DNA of 24,600 nucleotides from JBHIAG01 sp046758465 (GTDB lineage Bacteria > Acidobacteriota > Terriglobia > Acidiferrales > 2-02-FULL-67-57). The stretch is from NCBI GenBank assembly GCA_046758465.1, contig JBHIAG010000018.1:1-24600 (forward strand), written 5' to 3'. Positions 8,346 to 15,435 of this stretch are shown in pieces. The notes beneath the pieces are model-generated. The model searched no databases, was not told where the DNA came from, and worked only from the letters and a program-made list of their open reading frames with translations. The position numbers and the translations under genes were made by a program. Position 1 is the stretch's first letter. Each line of letters starts with the position of its first letter.

Positions 8346-8939
8346 CTACCTTTGGGGTTTGCGGCGGAGGGTGAGTTCAACTTCCTCACCTTCTTCCAGG
8401 TCGAGCGGGGCGAGAGGTTTGAGTACGCCTCCCTGATAGATGGCCTGCACGGAACGCTTCCCCGTGGCATCCCTCGACTCCGCTCGGGACAAGCGGGTCA
8501 CGGGTCGCTGCTTTAGGGCGGCGTTGGCCAACCGGTCGGCTTCGCGAGTGAGCCGGCGCGGGACAGCCTCGGCCGCGAAGGAAGCGAGTTCGGCGATCTC
8601 GCGCTGCGCTTCCGCGTGCAAGGGCTTGAGGTCCACGCTGCGCACCCGGTAGGCACCAGTGAGCTGGCGGGCGAGCAGTTCCGAGTCAGTCAAGACCTTC
8701 AGGTGATGCCAACCCTGACTGCGGGCGTAGGCGAGCGCGGCCAGCAGCGCGCGGTACTCGGCGACGTTGTTCGTGGCCCTGCCCAGCGATTTATTCAGCC
8801 GCGCCAAGACCTTCCCGCGCGTGTCCTTGAAGACGACGCCGTAGGCCGCGGGTCCAGGGTTGCCGCGTGCGGCCCCGTCAATGATGGCTAGCACCTCGCC
8901 CCGATGCTTCGAGACCGCGCGCGGTTCGCGATGAGTCAT
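8346..8939 (-). CDS. RNase HI-like protein fused to a DUF104 (AF2212-like) antitoxin-type domain
   Basis: The 197-residue protein has an N-terminal RNase HI fold of the short type. Its acidic residues lie in IIDGAARGNPG (Asp), NNVAEYRALLAAL (Glu), LTDSELLARQL (Asp) and READRLANAAL (Asp), so RNA-DNA hybrid cleavage is plausible. The last ~32 residues (VQAIYQGGVLKPLAPLDLEE, then GEEVELTLRRKP) match the DUF104/AF2212-like antitoxin fold. The linker (RLSRAESRDATGKRS) is encoded by a dispersed palindromic repeat. The ATG at 8939 was chosen; an in-frame GTG at 8945 is possible. It lies 12 bases after the zinc-ribbon gene, so it is probably the last gene of that transcript. Confidence 0.85.
   Translation of the reverse strand: MTHREPRAVSKHRGEVLAIIDGAARGNPGPAAYGVVFKDTRGKVLARLNKSLGRATNNVAEYRALLAALAYARSQGWHHLKVLTDSELLARQLTGAYRVRSVDLKPLHAEAQREIAELASFAAEAVPRRLTREADRLANAALKQRPVTRLSRAESRDATGKRSVQAIYQGGVLKPLAPLDLEEGEEVELTLRRKPQR
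8461..8504. repeat. palindromic repeat inside the RNase H gene
   Basis: CCCGTG (8461-8466) and CACGGG (8499-8504) bracket GGCATCCCTCGACTCCGCTC. The core GGCATCCCTCGACT followed by CGCTC also occurs in the non-coding repeat at 13461-13480. Here it is translated as the interdomain linker. Confidence 0.55.
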
Positions 8940-8951
8940 TCTCACTCAGTG

Positions 8952-9695
8952 CTACCGCCCTGCTTGGACGGGCTGGACGGTAGGGCTCGGCGGGGGCAGG
9001 TAGTAGAGGATGCGGTGGCAGGAGTCGCAGAGGATGACCTGGTCGTTGCGCTTGACTTCCGTGAAGACCTGAGGCCGGATGCGCACCAGGCACACCTGGC
9101 AGACTTCCTCGCGGGCTTCGGCGAGCGCGATGCCGCCGTGGGCGCGGGCGATGCGGTCGTACTGCTCGAGCAAGTCGGCGTCGATACTGGCGTGCAACTC
9201 CCCCTGGTGTTTGGCAAGCTCTGCCGCCTGGGCTTCCCAAACGCGCTGCTCGACTTCCGCCTGCTGGCGGGCGCGCGTCACTTCCGCCTCAACCTGCTTG
9301 ACCTGCGCCTCACCGGCTTTGACCTCGCTTTCCAATTGCTCGGCAGCGACCATCGCTTCCAGTTGCTTGTCTTCCCCGGCGCGCTTTTCCTGCTCAGCGG
9401 CTTCGATCTCGTGTTGCAGGGCGCGGTAGGCTTCGTTGGACTTGACTTCGTAGAGCTGGTCTTTGTACTTGCGAATTTTTTCCTCCAGCCCTTGCACTTC
9501 CAGTTCAAATTTCTTGCGGTTCTTCAGGCTTTCGGTCAGGCGGTCGCGGCGGGCCTGCTGGGCGGCCTGCGCATCCTGGAGTTGTGTGTCGAGGGCGGCG
9601 AGTTGGGCGGGGAACTGGTTAATCTGGTGGGTGACCTCCCGTAGGCGGAGGTCAATCTCCTGTAACTCAATCAGACGCTTGAGGTCCTCGAGCAT
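8952..9695 (-). CDS. coiled-coil protein with C4 zinc ribbon (DUF164/CdsZ-like)
   Basis: The 247-residue protein is a long antiparallel coiled coil (about 5-185, rich in Glu, Gln, Lys and Ala) ending in a C4 zinc ribbon with CQVC and CDSC pairs. This is the layout of the DUF164/zf-RING_7 family, proposed to act as nucleic-acid-associated or translation-linked proteins. It starts MLEDLKRLIELQEIDLRL, typical of the family. The RNase HI-DUF104 gene follows by 12 bases, an association that hints at a shared nucleic-acid role but does not prove one. The 98 bases upstream (9696-9793) show no gene. Confidence 0.88.
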   Translation of the reverse strand: MLEDLKRLIELQEIDLRLREVTHQINQFPAQLAALDTQLQDAQAAQQARRDRLTESLKNRKKFELEVQGLEEKIRKYKDQLYEVKSNEAYRALQHEIEAAEQEKRAGEDKQLEAMVAAEQLESEVKAGEAQVKQVEAEVTRARQQAEVEQRVWEAQAAELAKHQGELHASIDADLLEQYDRIARAHGGIALAEAREEVCQVCLVRIRPQVFTEVKRNDQVILCDSCHRILYYLPPPSPTVQPVQAGR

Positions 9696-9793
9696 CCCGC
9701 CGTTGAATCCGAAGAAGAGTGCAGTTCATCGCGGCATTAACCTTAGAGCCAGCAATTGTAGCATCGCCGCGCGCCCGGCGTCCACCGGCGGCA

Positions 9794-10690
9794 CTAGCGG
9801 CGGCGCTGCTGCTCGCGCTTTTTTTGCAGCTCATTGCGCCACCACTCGCGGGCCCGCTCAAGGGCGCGCCGGTTCTGGAAGGGCGAGCGCCCCAACTGGT
9901 ACTTGAAGTTCTGCCCGGTGATTTTGGCCAACGCCAGCGCGGCCTCGTCGCTGACGTAGTAGTGCTGGGCGGGGTCGTAGAGACCGCTCCAGGTGACATA
10001 GTTACCCGGGGGCAGGCGGCGGCCGTCGGTGAGCTTGCGCAGCAGCACCGTGATGATGCGCTCGTCGCCCGGGCTGGCCAACTCGCCCAGCGTGTGCACG
10101 AAGCGCGCCGTCTTGAGAGGGGGCAGGTAGCCACGCTCGAGATACCGCAGCAGCTCCTGAACCAGCTTCTGGGTTTGTAAGCCACGCGTCAGGTATCCCA
10201 ACTCGATCCCCACGCTGCGCTTGGGCACCAACCGCCGCGCCAGCTCATGCAGGCTCTCGCTGTCGCCCGCCAGCAACTGCTCCATCAACGCGCGCCGCGC
10301 GCCCGGCTCCATCCCGTCGAGACTTTCCTCAAAGCTCGCCCGCGGCTCACCCGGCTCATATTCGAATTCGATCTTCACCAGGGTTGTATTGCCCAGTTGG
10401 ATTTCCGCCGGGTGCGCAGGCTGTTCCGGCCAGGGTTTCTTCGAGACCTTCAGGCGATAGCTTCCTTGTGGGGCCGTGAAGCAGAACACTCCGCGTGCAT
10501 CGGTGGAGGCCACGGCGACTGGTTCGGTGGCGCCGGCGGCAATGAGCTCAACTTTGGCCTCGGCCACCTGCGTCTGGCTCTCCTCAACTACCCGCCCGCA
10601 GACCTCCCCGCGCTGGGCGTAGGCTGCCAGCGGGCTCGCGAGCACGCCCGACAAAGCCAAAACGCACCGAAGGGTGGTAGCAGGGCGCAT
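9794..10690 (-). CDS. exported protein with carboxypeptidase-regulatory-like (CnaB) domain
   Basis: The 298-residue protein begins with a signal peptide (MRPATTLRCVLALSGVLASP then LAAYAQ). A CnaB/carboxypeptidase-regulatory-like beta-sandwich follows at about 28-105 (CGRVVEESQTQVAEAKVELI, then DARGVFCFTAPQGSYRLKVS). The remaining ~190 residues are of unknown fold, with a repeated-helix feel in 130-215. The long frame upstream of 10690 is the shadow of the transporter gene, so the ATG at 10690 was chosen. An AGGAAG ribosome site overlaps the transporter's stop region. Eight bases separate the two, so they are co-transcribed. Function unknown. Confidence 0.75.
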   Translation of the reverse strand: MRPATTLRCVLALSGVLASPLAAYAQRGEVCGRVVEESQTQVAEAKVELIAAGATEPVAVASTDARGVFCFTAPQGSYRLKVSKKPWPEQPAHPAEIQLGNTTLVKIEFEYEPGEPRASFEESLDGMEPGARRALMEQLLAGDSESLHELARRLVPKRSVGIELGYLTRGLQTQKLVQELLRYLERGYLPPLKTARFVHTLGELASPGDERIITVLLRKLTDGRRLPPGNYVTWSGLYDPAQHYYVSDEAALALAKITGQNFKYQLGRSPFQNRRALERAREWWRNELQKKREQQRRR

Positions 10691-10698
10691 CGGACTTC

Positions 10699-12051
10699 CT
10701 AGACTAGCAGAAACAATACCAGGGTCGAAAGCAGCGTGCTCAGCAGGAAAGTCATCAGGCAGTAGCCCATGATGTCGCGCACGCTCAGGCGGGCGATGGC
10801 TAGGATGGGCAGTGCCCAGAAGGGCTGCACCATGTTGGCGGTCTGGTCGCCGAAGGCCACCGCCATTGCCGTCACCGCCGGCGAGACGCCCAACTGCTGC
10901 GCTGCCGGCACCAGGAACGGTCCCTGCACTACCCAGTGGCCGCCGCCGGAGGGGATGAAGAAGTTGATGAGCGCCGCTGACAGGAAGCAGAAGAACGGGA
11001 AGGTCGTGGCACTGGCCAGCGAGACGAACCATTGCGAAATCAGTTCGGCCAGGCCCGAGTACTGCATCATCCCCATGATGCCGCCGTAGAGCGGGTATTG
11101 CAGCGCCAGCGGCCCCGCCACCCGCGCGGCCTGGTTGAAGGCCTGAACGTAGCGGATGGGCTGGACATGCAAGGCCAGCCCGAGGACGAAAAACAGCAGG
11201 ATGACGACGTTCAAATCGAGCGTGAAGCCTGAGCGGGCAAAGTGTCGCACCAGATAGGCTCCGCCCAGGGCGACCAGCGCCAGCGTCACCAGCCAGCTCT
11301 CTTCCAGCCGCGTGGCCGGTGTCCGCACCGCTCCCGCCGTGCTGCTAGTTTCGGCCGTCTCGGCCGCGCCCGGGGTGAGCAGCGCGGGAGCCACCGCACG
11401 GATCTGGCTGCCGCGCGGCATCATCAGCCGGAACATCAGCGGCAAGAGCACAAGTGTCGCGAGGACGAGAGTGAAGTTGTAGGGTGTGAAGAGCGTCTCA
11501 CCGAGTGGGGTGGCGGCGCGGCCGGTGTAGCGTGCGATGAAGTTCATCGCGCTGCCTTCGGTCGTGCTGACCAGCGCAATCGAACTCGAAAGTCCCGAGC
11601 CCCAGATGACGAAGCCGGAGTAGGCGCCCGCAACCAAAAAGCCAAAGTCGCAGCCGGGCACTTTGCGCCCCATCTCTTTGGCGAGCAGCGCCGAAGCCAC
11701 CAGCGCAAAGCCCCAGTGCAGGAGCGCCGCCAGCAACGAGACGCCGACCAGGAGCACAATGGCGCTGCCCTGGTTGCGCGGCCAGCTCGCCAAGTTTTCC
11801 AGCAGGCGGCGCACCGGGCGCGAGGCGGCCAGGGTGTAGCCGGTCAGGAGCACCAGGATCATCTGCATCGCGAAGGTGAGGATTTCCCAGATGCCGTTGT
11901 ACCAGTGGACGACCAGTTGAGTGGCCCCTGTGTCGGTCAGGCCCAGCGCCAGTCCATAACAGAGCACGGTGAGCAGAACGCAGAAGAGGAAGGGGTCGGG
12001 CATCCAGCGCTCGACGATGCGGACGAAAAAATTGGCCAGCCGATTCAGCAT
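10699..12051 (-). CDS. short-chain fatty acid transporter, AtoE/TIGR00366 family
   Basis: The 450-residue polytopic inner-membrane protein has about 10-12 hydrophobic segments and the AtoE family blocks ERWMPDPFLFCVLLT, HWGFALVASALLAKEMGRK, GAYSGFVIWGSGLSSSIALV, FFIPSGGGHWVVQGPF and AFGDQTANMVQPFWALPILA. The family imports short-chain fatty acids such as acetoacetate or butyrate. Length is normal. The start at 12051 has only a weak ribosome site, but a 26-codon upstream ORF with a strong site ends 4 bases before it, which suggests translational coupling. Confidence 0.9.
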   Translation of the reverse strand: MLNRLANFFVRIVERWMPDPFLFCVLLTVLCYGLALGLTDTGATQLVVHWYNGIWEILTFAMQMILVLLTGYTLAASRPVRRLLENLASWPRNQGSAIVLLVGVSLLAALLHWGFALVASALLAKEMGRKVPGCDFGFLVAGAYSGFVIWGSGLSSSIALVSTTEGSAMNFIARYTGRAATPLGETLFTPYNFTLVLATLVLLPLMFRLMMPRGSQIRAVAPALLTPGAAETAETSSTAGAVRTPATRLEESWLVTLALVALGGAYLVRHFARSGFTLDLNVVILLFFVLGLALHVQPIRYVQAFNQAARVAGPLALQYPLYGGIMGMMQYSGLAELISQWFVSLASATTFPFFCFLSAALINFFIPSGGGHWVVQGPFLVPAAQQLGVSPAVTAMAVAFGDQTANMVQPFWALPILAIARLSVRDIMGYCLMTFLLSTLLSTLVLFLLV

Positions 12052-12055
12052 CGCG

Positions 12056-12136
12056 TCAACGCTCGCCGGGTTTCAGGTGGTGCTCAAAGGAGTCGACGGT
12101 TTGGCGGAAGCTGTGCACCCCGATGGTGGGCATCAT
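12056..12136 (-). CDS. 26-residue upstream ORF coupled to the transporter
   Basis: The minus strand reads AAGGGAGCA and then ATG, giving MMPTIGVHSFRQTVDSFEHH and then LKPGER before TGA. The stop ends 4 bases before the transporter ATG. The ribosome site is much better than the transporter's own. It could be a leader peptide setting transporter translation, or the surviving start of a longer lost gene. It is not hydrophobic and matches nothing I recognise. The adjoining gap 12137-12154 shows nothing else. Confidence 0.35.
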   Translation of the reverse strand: MMPTIGVHSFRQTVDSFEHHLKPGER

Positions 12137-12154
12137 TGCTCCCTTTTCCTTGGT

Positions 12155-12733
12155 TCACCACGTTTTCTGGGCCTCGTCCCAGAGTTTGTGCAGAAATTCG
12201 AGAACTGCTGCGATCTTTTCCACTTTGTCGGCCAGCAAGTCACATTGATAAATGGGCGGCTGCTGGGGAAATCCGCACCGCTTTTCGACTGGTGCGTTGG
12301 CAAAGCAGCAGGCAGAGAACTGCGGAGCGTGATTATGAAGAAAGAACTTCTCCCCGTTGGTAAATATGCCATACGGTGCATGCTCCTCGCGCATGACCAT
12401 GTGCAATTGAGCCAATCCGTCTCCGTGTTGATGCCGAGAATGAAGCCGTGCTGCCTTGTTTTGCTTTCTATCCTTGATGTAACCCCAGTCTGGGATTTTC
12501 GAAGTCTGCGGGTCCGGGTTGAACTCCCCGCTTTTAGGAAGCTTTATCTCGCCGACAATGGGAACTCTTGGGTCAGCCCAGAAAATATCAATGGTTTGTG
12601 AGGAAAGCACGTCGCGAAGACCGGATTGTTCCAACATGCGGTGTATCAGCGGCTGCAGATCGGACTTCTCGGGGATACCTGGCTTGTACTGTGTTTGGTA
12701 CTCTTCGATTGCTCGGTGAATGGTGTCGCTCAT
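12155..12733 (-). CDS. stand-alone PD-(D/E)XK nuclease, HsdR_N-like
   Basis: The 192-residue protein shows a PD-(D/E)XK core: D49 in SSQTIDIFWAD, then E62-I-K64 in VPIVGEIKLP. Later come GLAQLHMVMR and YGIFTNGEKFFLH (121-133), the TNG-turn pattern of type I restriction HsdR N-terminal nuclease domains. There is no helicase or specificity module. Between these lies an unusual charged insert (DWGYIKDRKQNKAARLHSRH). Codon use is much more A/T-rich than in the neighbours, by eye about 50 percent GC against 62-65, which suggests recent transfer. It starts 5 bases after the CPBP protease stop, so the two form one operon. A DNA-cleaving defence role is an inference. Confidence 0.6.
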   Translation of the reverse strand: MSDTIHRAIEEYQTQYKPGIPEKSDLQPLIHRMLEQSGLRDVLSSQTIDIFWADPRVPIVGEIKLPKSGEFNPDPQTSKIPDWGYIKDRKQNKAARLHSRHQHGDGLAQLHMVMREEHAPYGIFTNGEKFFLHNHAPQFSACCFANAPVEKRCGFPQQPPIYQCDLLADKVEKIAAVLEFLHKLWDEAQKTW

Positions 12734-12738
12734 TTTTC

Positions 12739-13440
12739 TTATCCCTGTTTATCTGTGTTTCCCGCAGAACGGGGCGGGAAGGTTTCGAAGCGGCCCGTGA
12801 AGAAGGCGTAGCAGTCGTAGGCGACGTGCGCCAGCACCGGGGCCGCGAGCCGCCCGGTGGCGCTGAAAGCTAGCGCCAGCACTGTCCCGCCGGTTAGCGC
12901 CGACATCACTCCGAGCTTGCCATAGGGCACATGGGCCAGCGCAAACAGCAGGACCGAAATCCCGCCCGCGAGCCAGACGCTGGATAACCAGTTGTCCAAT
13001 ACCGTCATCAAGAAGCCGCGGTAGAGGAACTCTTCGCAGTAACCCGCCGTCACCGCCAGGCCCAGCGCCAGCCATTTTTCCCGGCGTGTGCGGGGCAGCA
13101 GCGCCTGCATGAAATCTCGCCCGCCCCAGCCCCGCCGTCGCTCCAGGGCCCACCAGAATTCCCCCAACCCGATGGCGACCATACTCGCGGCGCCTCCCCA
13201 GAGCAGGTCCTCACGCCAGGCGCTGGAGGAGAGCCGTAAGCCAAACTGGGCCGGGTAGCGGCCGTCCAGGAGAAGCAATGAAAAGAAGAGCGCGAGCAGG
13301 CCCCACTCGGCCAGGATAATGCTGCGGTAGACCCAGGCGCGCAGCCGTGCCACTTCATCGGCCGGGGGTCGCGGGAGAAAGGCCACCGCCGCCGACAGCG
13401 TTACTAGCCCAGCCAAGAGAAACCATGTGATTGCCGACAC
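12739..13440 (-). CDS. CPBP-family intramembrane glutamic endopeptidase (Abi/CAAX protease)
   Basis: The 233-residue polytopic membrane protein carries all motifs of the CPBP/Abi family: EEFLYRG (E136, E137, R141), FALAH (F166, H170) and HVAYD (H205 with D209 in place of the commoner Asn). These residues form the intramembrane active site. The start is a GTG at 13440 with no clear ribosome site, so it may lie elsewhere. The last codons (NTDKQG) fall in a sequence of the form ACAGATAAACAGGGATAA that also provides the spacer to the nuclease gene. CPBP proteins serve in prenyl-protein processing, bacteriocin self-immunity and phage defence; which applies here is unknown. Confidence 0.85.
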   Translation of the reverse strand: MSAITWFLLAGLVTLSAAVAFLPRPPADEVARLRAWVYRSIILAEWGLLALFFSLLLLDGRYPAQFGLRLSSSAWREDLLWGGAASMVAIGLGEFWWALERRRGWGGRDFMQALLPRTRREKWLALGLAVTAGYCEEFLYRGFLMTVLDNWLSSVWLAGGISVLLFALAHVPYGKLGVMSALTGGTVLALAFSATGRLAAPVLAHVAYDCYAFFTGRFETFPPRSAGNTDKQG

Positions 13441-13454
13441 AGTTGCGTCTCATT

Positions 13455-13524
13455 CCCGGAGGCATCCCTCGACTGCGCTCCCCTTGCCAACGCTCGGGGT
13501 AAACGGGATAAAGGAGCCTCCGGG
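13455..13524. repeat. 70-bp inverted-repeat element containing the GGCATCCCTCGACT core
   Basis: CCCGGAGGC (13455-13463) and GCCTCCGGG (13516-13524) are perfect inverted copies flanked by ATTC and GAAT. The interior contains GGCATCCCTCGACT and CGCTC, shared with the repeat inside the RNase H gene. Confidence 0.5.
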
Positions 13525-13579
13525 CTGAATGACAGAAGACAGTCCCTCAGCGGCTAAAGCCCAAGATTGGGTTGCCTTC

Positions 13580-13608
13580 TTTCGGCACGGCTAAAGCCGT
13601 GCCCTGCC
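13580..13608. repeat. REP-like palindrome, inverted exact copy of 8004-8032
   Basis: GGCACGGCTAAAGCCGTGCC (13584-13603) is a palindrome with 9-bp arms. With its flanks it is an exact 29-base reverse complement of 8004-8032. It lies 41 bases past the M24 gene stop. Confidence 0.65.
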
Positions 13609-13649
13609 ACGAACGACTACGTTTCAAGCGTCGCCGGTCGCGTGCGTCG

Positions 13650-15062
13650 TTAGAGTTTGAGCCAGCACCACTTCTTGGTGAAGGGGGTTTGGTTCATGAT
13701 GACGCCGCGGTCACGGGCAACGCGGACGTTGTTCGAGTGGTTGTAGCCGAAGCCGCCCTCGGAGTTATAGAGGCCGGGCTCGTTGGAAAACATCATGTTC
13801 TCTTCGAGCACGGTGTCATCGCCCAGGGCGATCCAGGGCGCCTGATGGCCCTCCATGCCTTCGCCGTGTGCGGGGCGGTGGTAGACGTACTTTTCGAGGC
13901 CTGCGTTGAGGGCGAGGGTCAGGACTTTTTCGGCTACTTGGTTGCAGCGGGTGCCGACCCGGCAGAGCTCGGCCTGCGTCCGGGTCATCTCCGTATGCAC
14001 CTCCCACATCTTCTTGCCCAGGTCGGGGATGGGCTCGATGTGGCAGGCGCGGTAGCCTTCGCCGCCATAGCCGCCGATGCGGATGAGGGAAGCGATCTGG
14101 ATGGCGTCGCCCTTCTGGATGCGCCGGAAGAAGAACTGGTTCGGGTGGGGATAGGCGGTAGCGGGGCCGGTGCGGCAGCCGAAGCCGAGGGCGAGGCCGA
14201 CGCCGGTGTGGGGCCGGGCGTCGAGTTCGGGGCCGAGCACTTCCATCAGCTTGCGCGTGCCAAACTCGCTGGTGGCGATGCGGACGTCGTAGTCGGTGGC
14301 GGCGGTGCCATGTTCGAGGATATAGCTGCGGGCGAAGGCGAGCATGGCATCATGGAGGTCAATCGCCTTCTGGGTCAGCTTAATCTCCTCGGGCGTCTTG
14401 ATCTGGCGCATATGGAGAAGGTCCTTTTCCAGGTTCACCCAGTCGACTTCCGGCAGCGTTTCCTTGAGCTTCTTGGCCAGCGAGGGCACGGCTTCGCGGT
14501 CGAGCCCGAGTTTGCCCTTGCCGTAGCCGCGTTTGGCCAGGTTTTTGGCGGCCCAGATCCAGAGGTCTTCCTTCTTGCCTGCCTTCCACTGGATTTTGTT
14601 GTACGCGCCAGCGTGGTGGAAGTCGAAGTACCACTCGTTGTCTTTGATCCACCAACTGGAGACGAGGTCGCGGTCGAGGCCGGGATGGAAGAAGCTAGGC
14701 TCACCACGGGCGGGGATGAAGAGGAACATGGGGCGCTCGGTGCGGGTGAGGAAGTAGCCGGCGAGGTAATTGTGGTTGAGGTGATTGGCGCAGAGGACGC
14801 CGGCAAGGCCGCGGTCGCGCAGGTGGGTTTGGAGGCGCGCGACCGTTGCCCGATGCCACGGCTCGCCCAAGCGGAAGGGCGGCTGGAGCGAGGGGATCTT
14901 CACGGTTTTCAGGGCACGCTCGATGCTGGCGCGCATGGAAGGATTCCCGAAGGTTGGGGACTCCGACGGGAACGCCCCCGCAAAGCGGGGCTTCGCCAGG
15001 GCCGCGCCTGCGAGGGCACTGCCACCGAGCCAACCGACAAACTGCCGCCGCGAAAGTTGCAT
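13650..15062 (-). CDS. Tat-exported M24 (Xaa-Pro peptidase-like) protein with degenerate metal site
   Basis: The 470-residue protein has a twin-arginine signal (SRRQFVG, then a hydrophobic stretch to about 30), a creatinase-type N-terminal domain (about 70-215) and a pita-bread M24 domain (about 220-465). In the M24 domain, His399 (AHGEGMEGHQAP) and Glu428 (NEPG) are kept. The first ligand Asp is Ala324 (GDAIQIAS), the second is Glu335 (GYGGEGYR), and the last Glu is lost (NHSNNVRV). It is therefore probably not a normal metallopeptidase; it may be creatinase-like or a binding protein. The ATG at 15062 follows a GGAGGAGG site by 7 bases; an in-frame TTG two codons upstream is less likely. Confidence 0.85.
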   Translation of the reverse strand: MQLSRRQFVGWLGGSALAGAALAKPRFAGAFPSESPTFGNPSMRASIERALKTVKIPSLQPPFRLGEPWHRATVARLQTHLRDRGLAGVLCANHLNHNYLAGYFLTRTERPMFLFIPARGEPSFFHPGLDRDLVSSWWIKDNEWYFDFHHAGAYNKIQWKAGKKEDLWIWAAKNLAKRGYGKGKLGLDREAVPSLAKKLKETLPEVDWVNLEKDLLHMRQIKTPEEIKLTQKAIDLHDAMLAFARSYILEHGTAATDYDVRIATSEFGTRKLMEVLGPELDARPHTGVGLALGFGCRTGPATAYPHPNQFFFRRIQKGDAIQIASLIRIGGYGGEGYRACHIEPIPDLGKKMWEVHTEMTRTQAELCRVGTRCNQVAEKVLTLALNAGLEKYVYHRPAHGEGMEGHQAPWIALGDDTVLEENMMFSNEPGLYNSEGGFGYNHSNNVRVARDRGVIMNQTPFTKKWCWLKL

Positions 15063-15435
15063 GGCCAACCTCCTCCAACGAGATTCAGAGCCCGCTCGGC
15101 TCCGGAGATGAGGCCCCGCGGCAAAGCGCCCTTCGGCTTCGCTCCCCGCAAAAAACGCGGGGTCTTCGCTCCGCTTCGACAGGGCAAGCGGGGCAGGCCG
15201 CGCCGCTGGCGGGGCAGGCCGCCATTTTACCCCAACTGCCCAGGGAGAGGGGCAGGGGTTCTAGCGCAGGCGGGCGAGTTCGGACGCGGCCACTTCTCTG
15301 AAGGGCTCTTCCTCCACGCTTTCGGCTGTGTAAGAATGGGCAGCGGGTCGAGCCACTTCCCTCGGCCGCCGCTGGCGTCGCGGGCGATGCAGTGGGCGGT
15401 AGCGCAGCGGATATACGACATTCAAGGAGGAGTCC
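15063..15435. other. intergenic region with repeats between M24 and beta-lactamase genes
   Basis: No convincing gene lies here. It holds the dispersed hairpin CCCCGC-AAAAAA-GCGGGG followed by TCTTCG (15141-15166), which differs from 8168-8192 by one loop base. It also holds a 14-base direct repeat GCGGGGCAGGCCGC at 15188-15201 and 15209-15222. A strong AAGGAGG (15424-15430) belongs to the next gene. I see no clear promoter. Confidence 0.55.

Noticed and set aside
8904..9644. 246-codon plus-strand open frame rich in Leu and Phe
   Set aside because: It is antisense to the coiled-coil zinc-ribbon protein. The repeated Leu/Phe text reflects the reverse of Glu/Gln/Lys codons, not membrane helices.
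11242..12363. 373-codon plus-strand open frame
   Set aside because: It is antisense to the AtoE-type transporter and part of the nuclease gene, with Arg/Gln/His-rich shadow composition.
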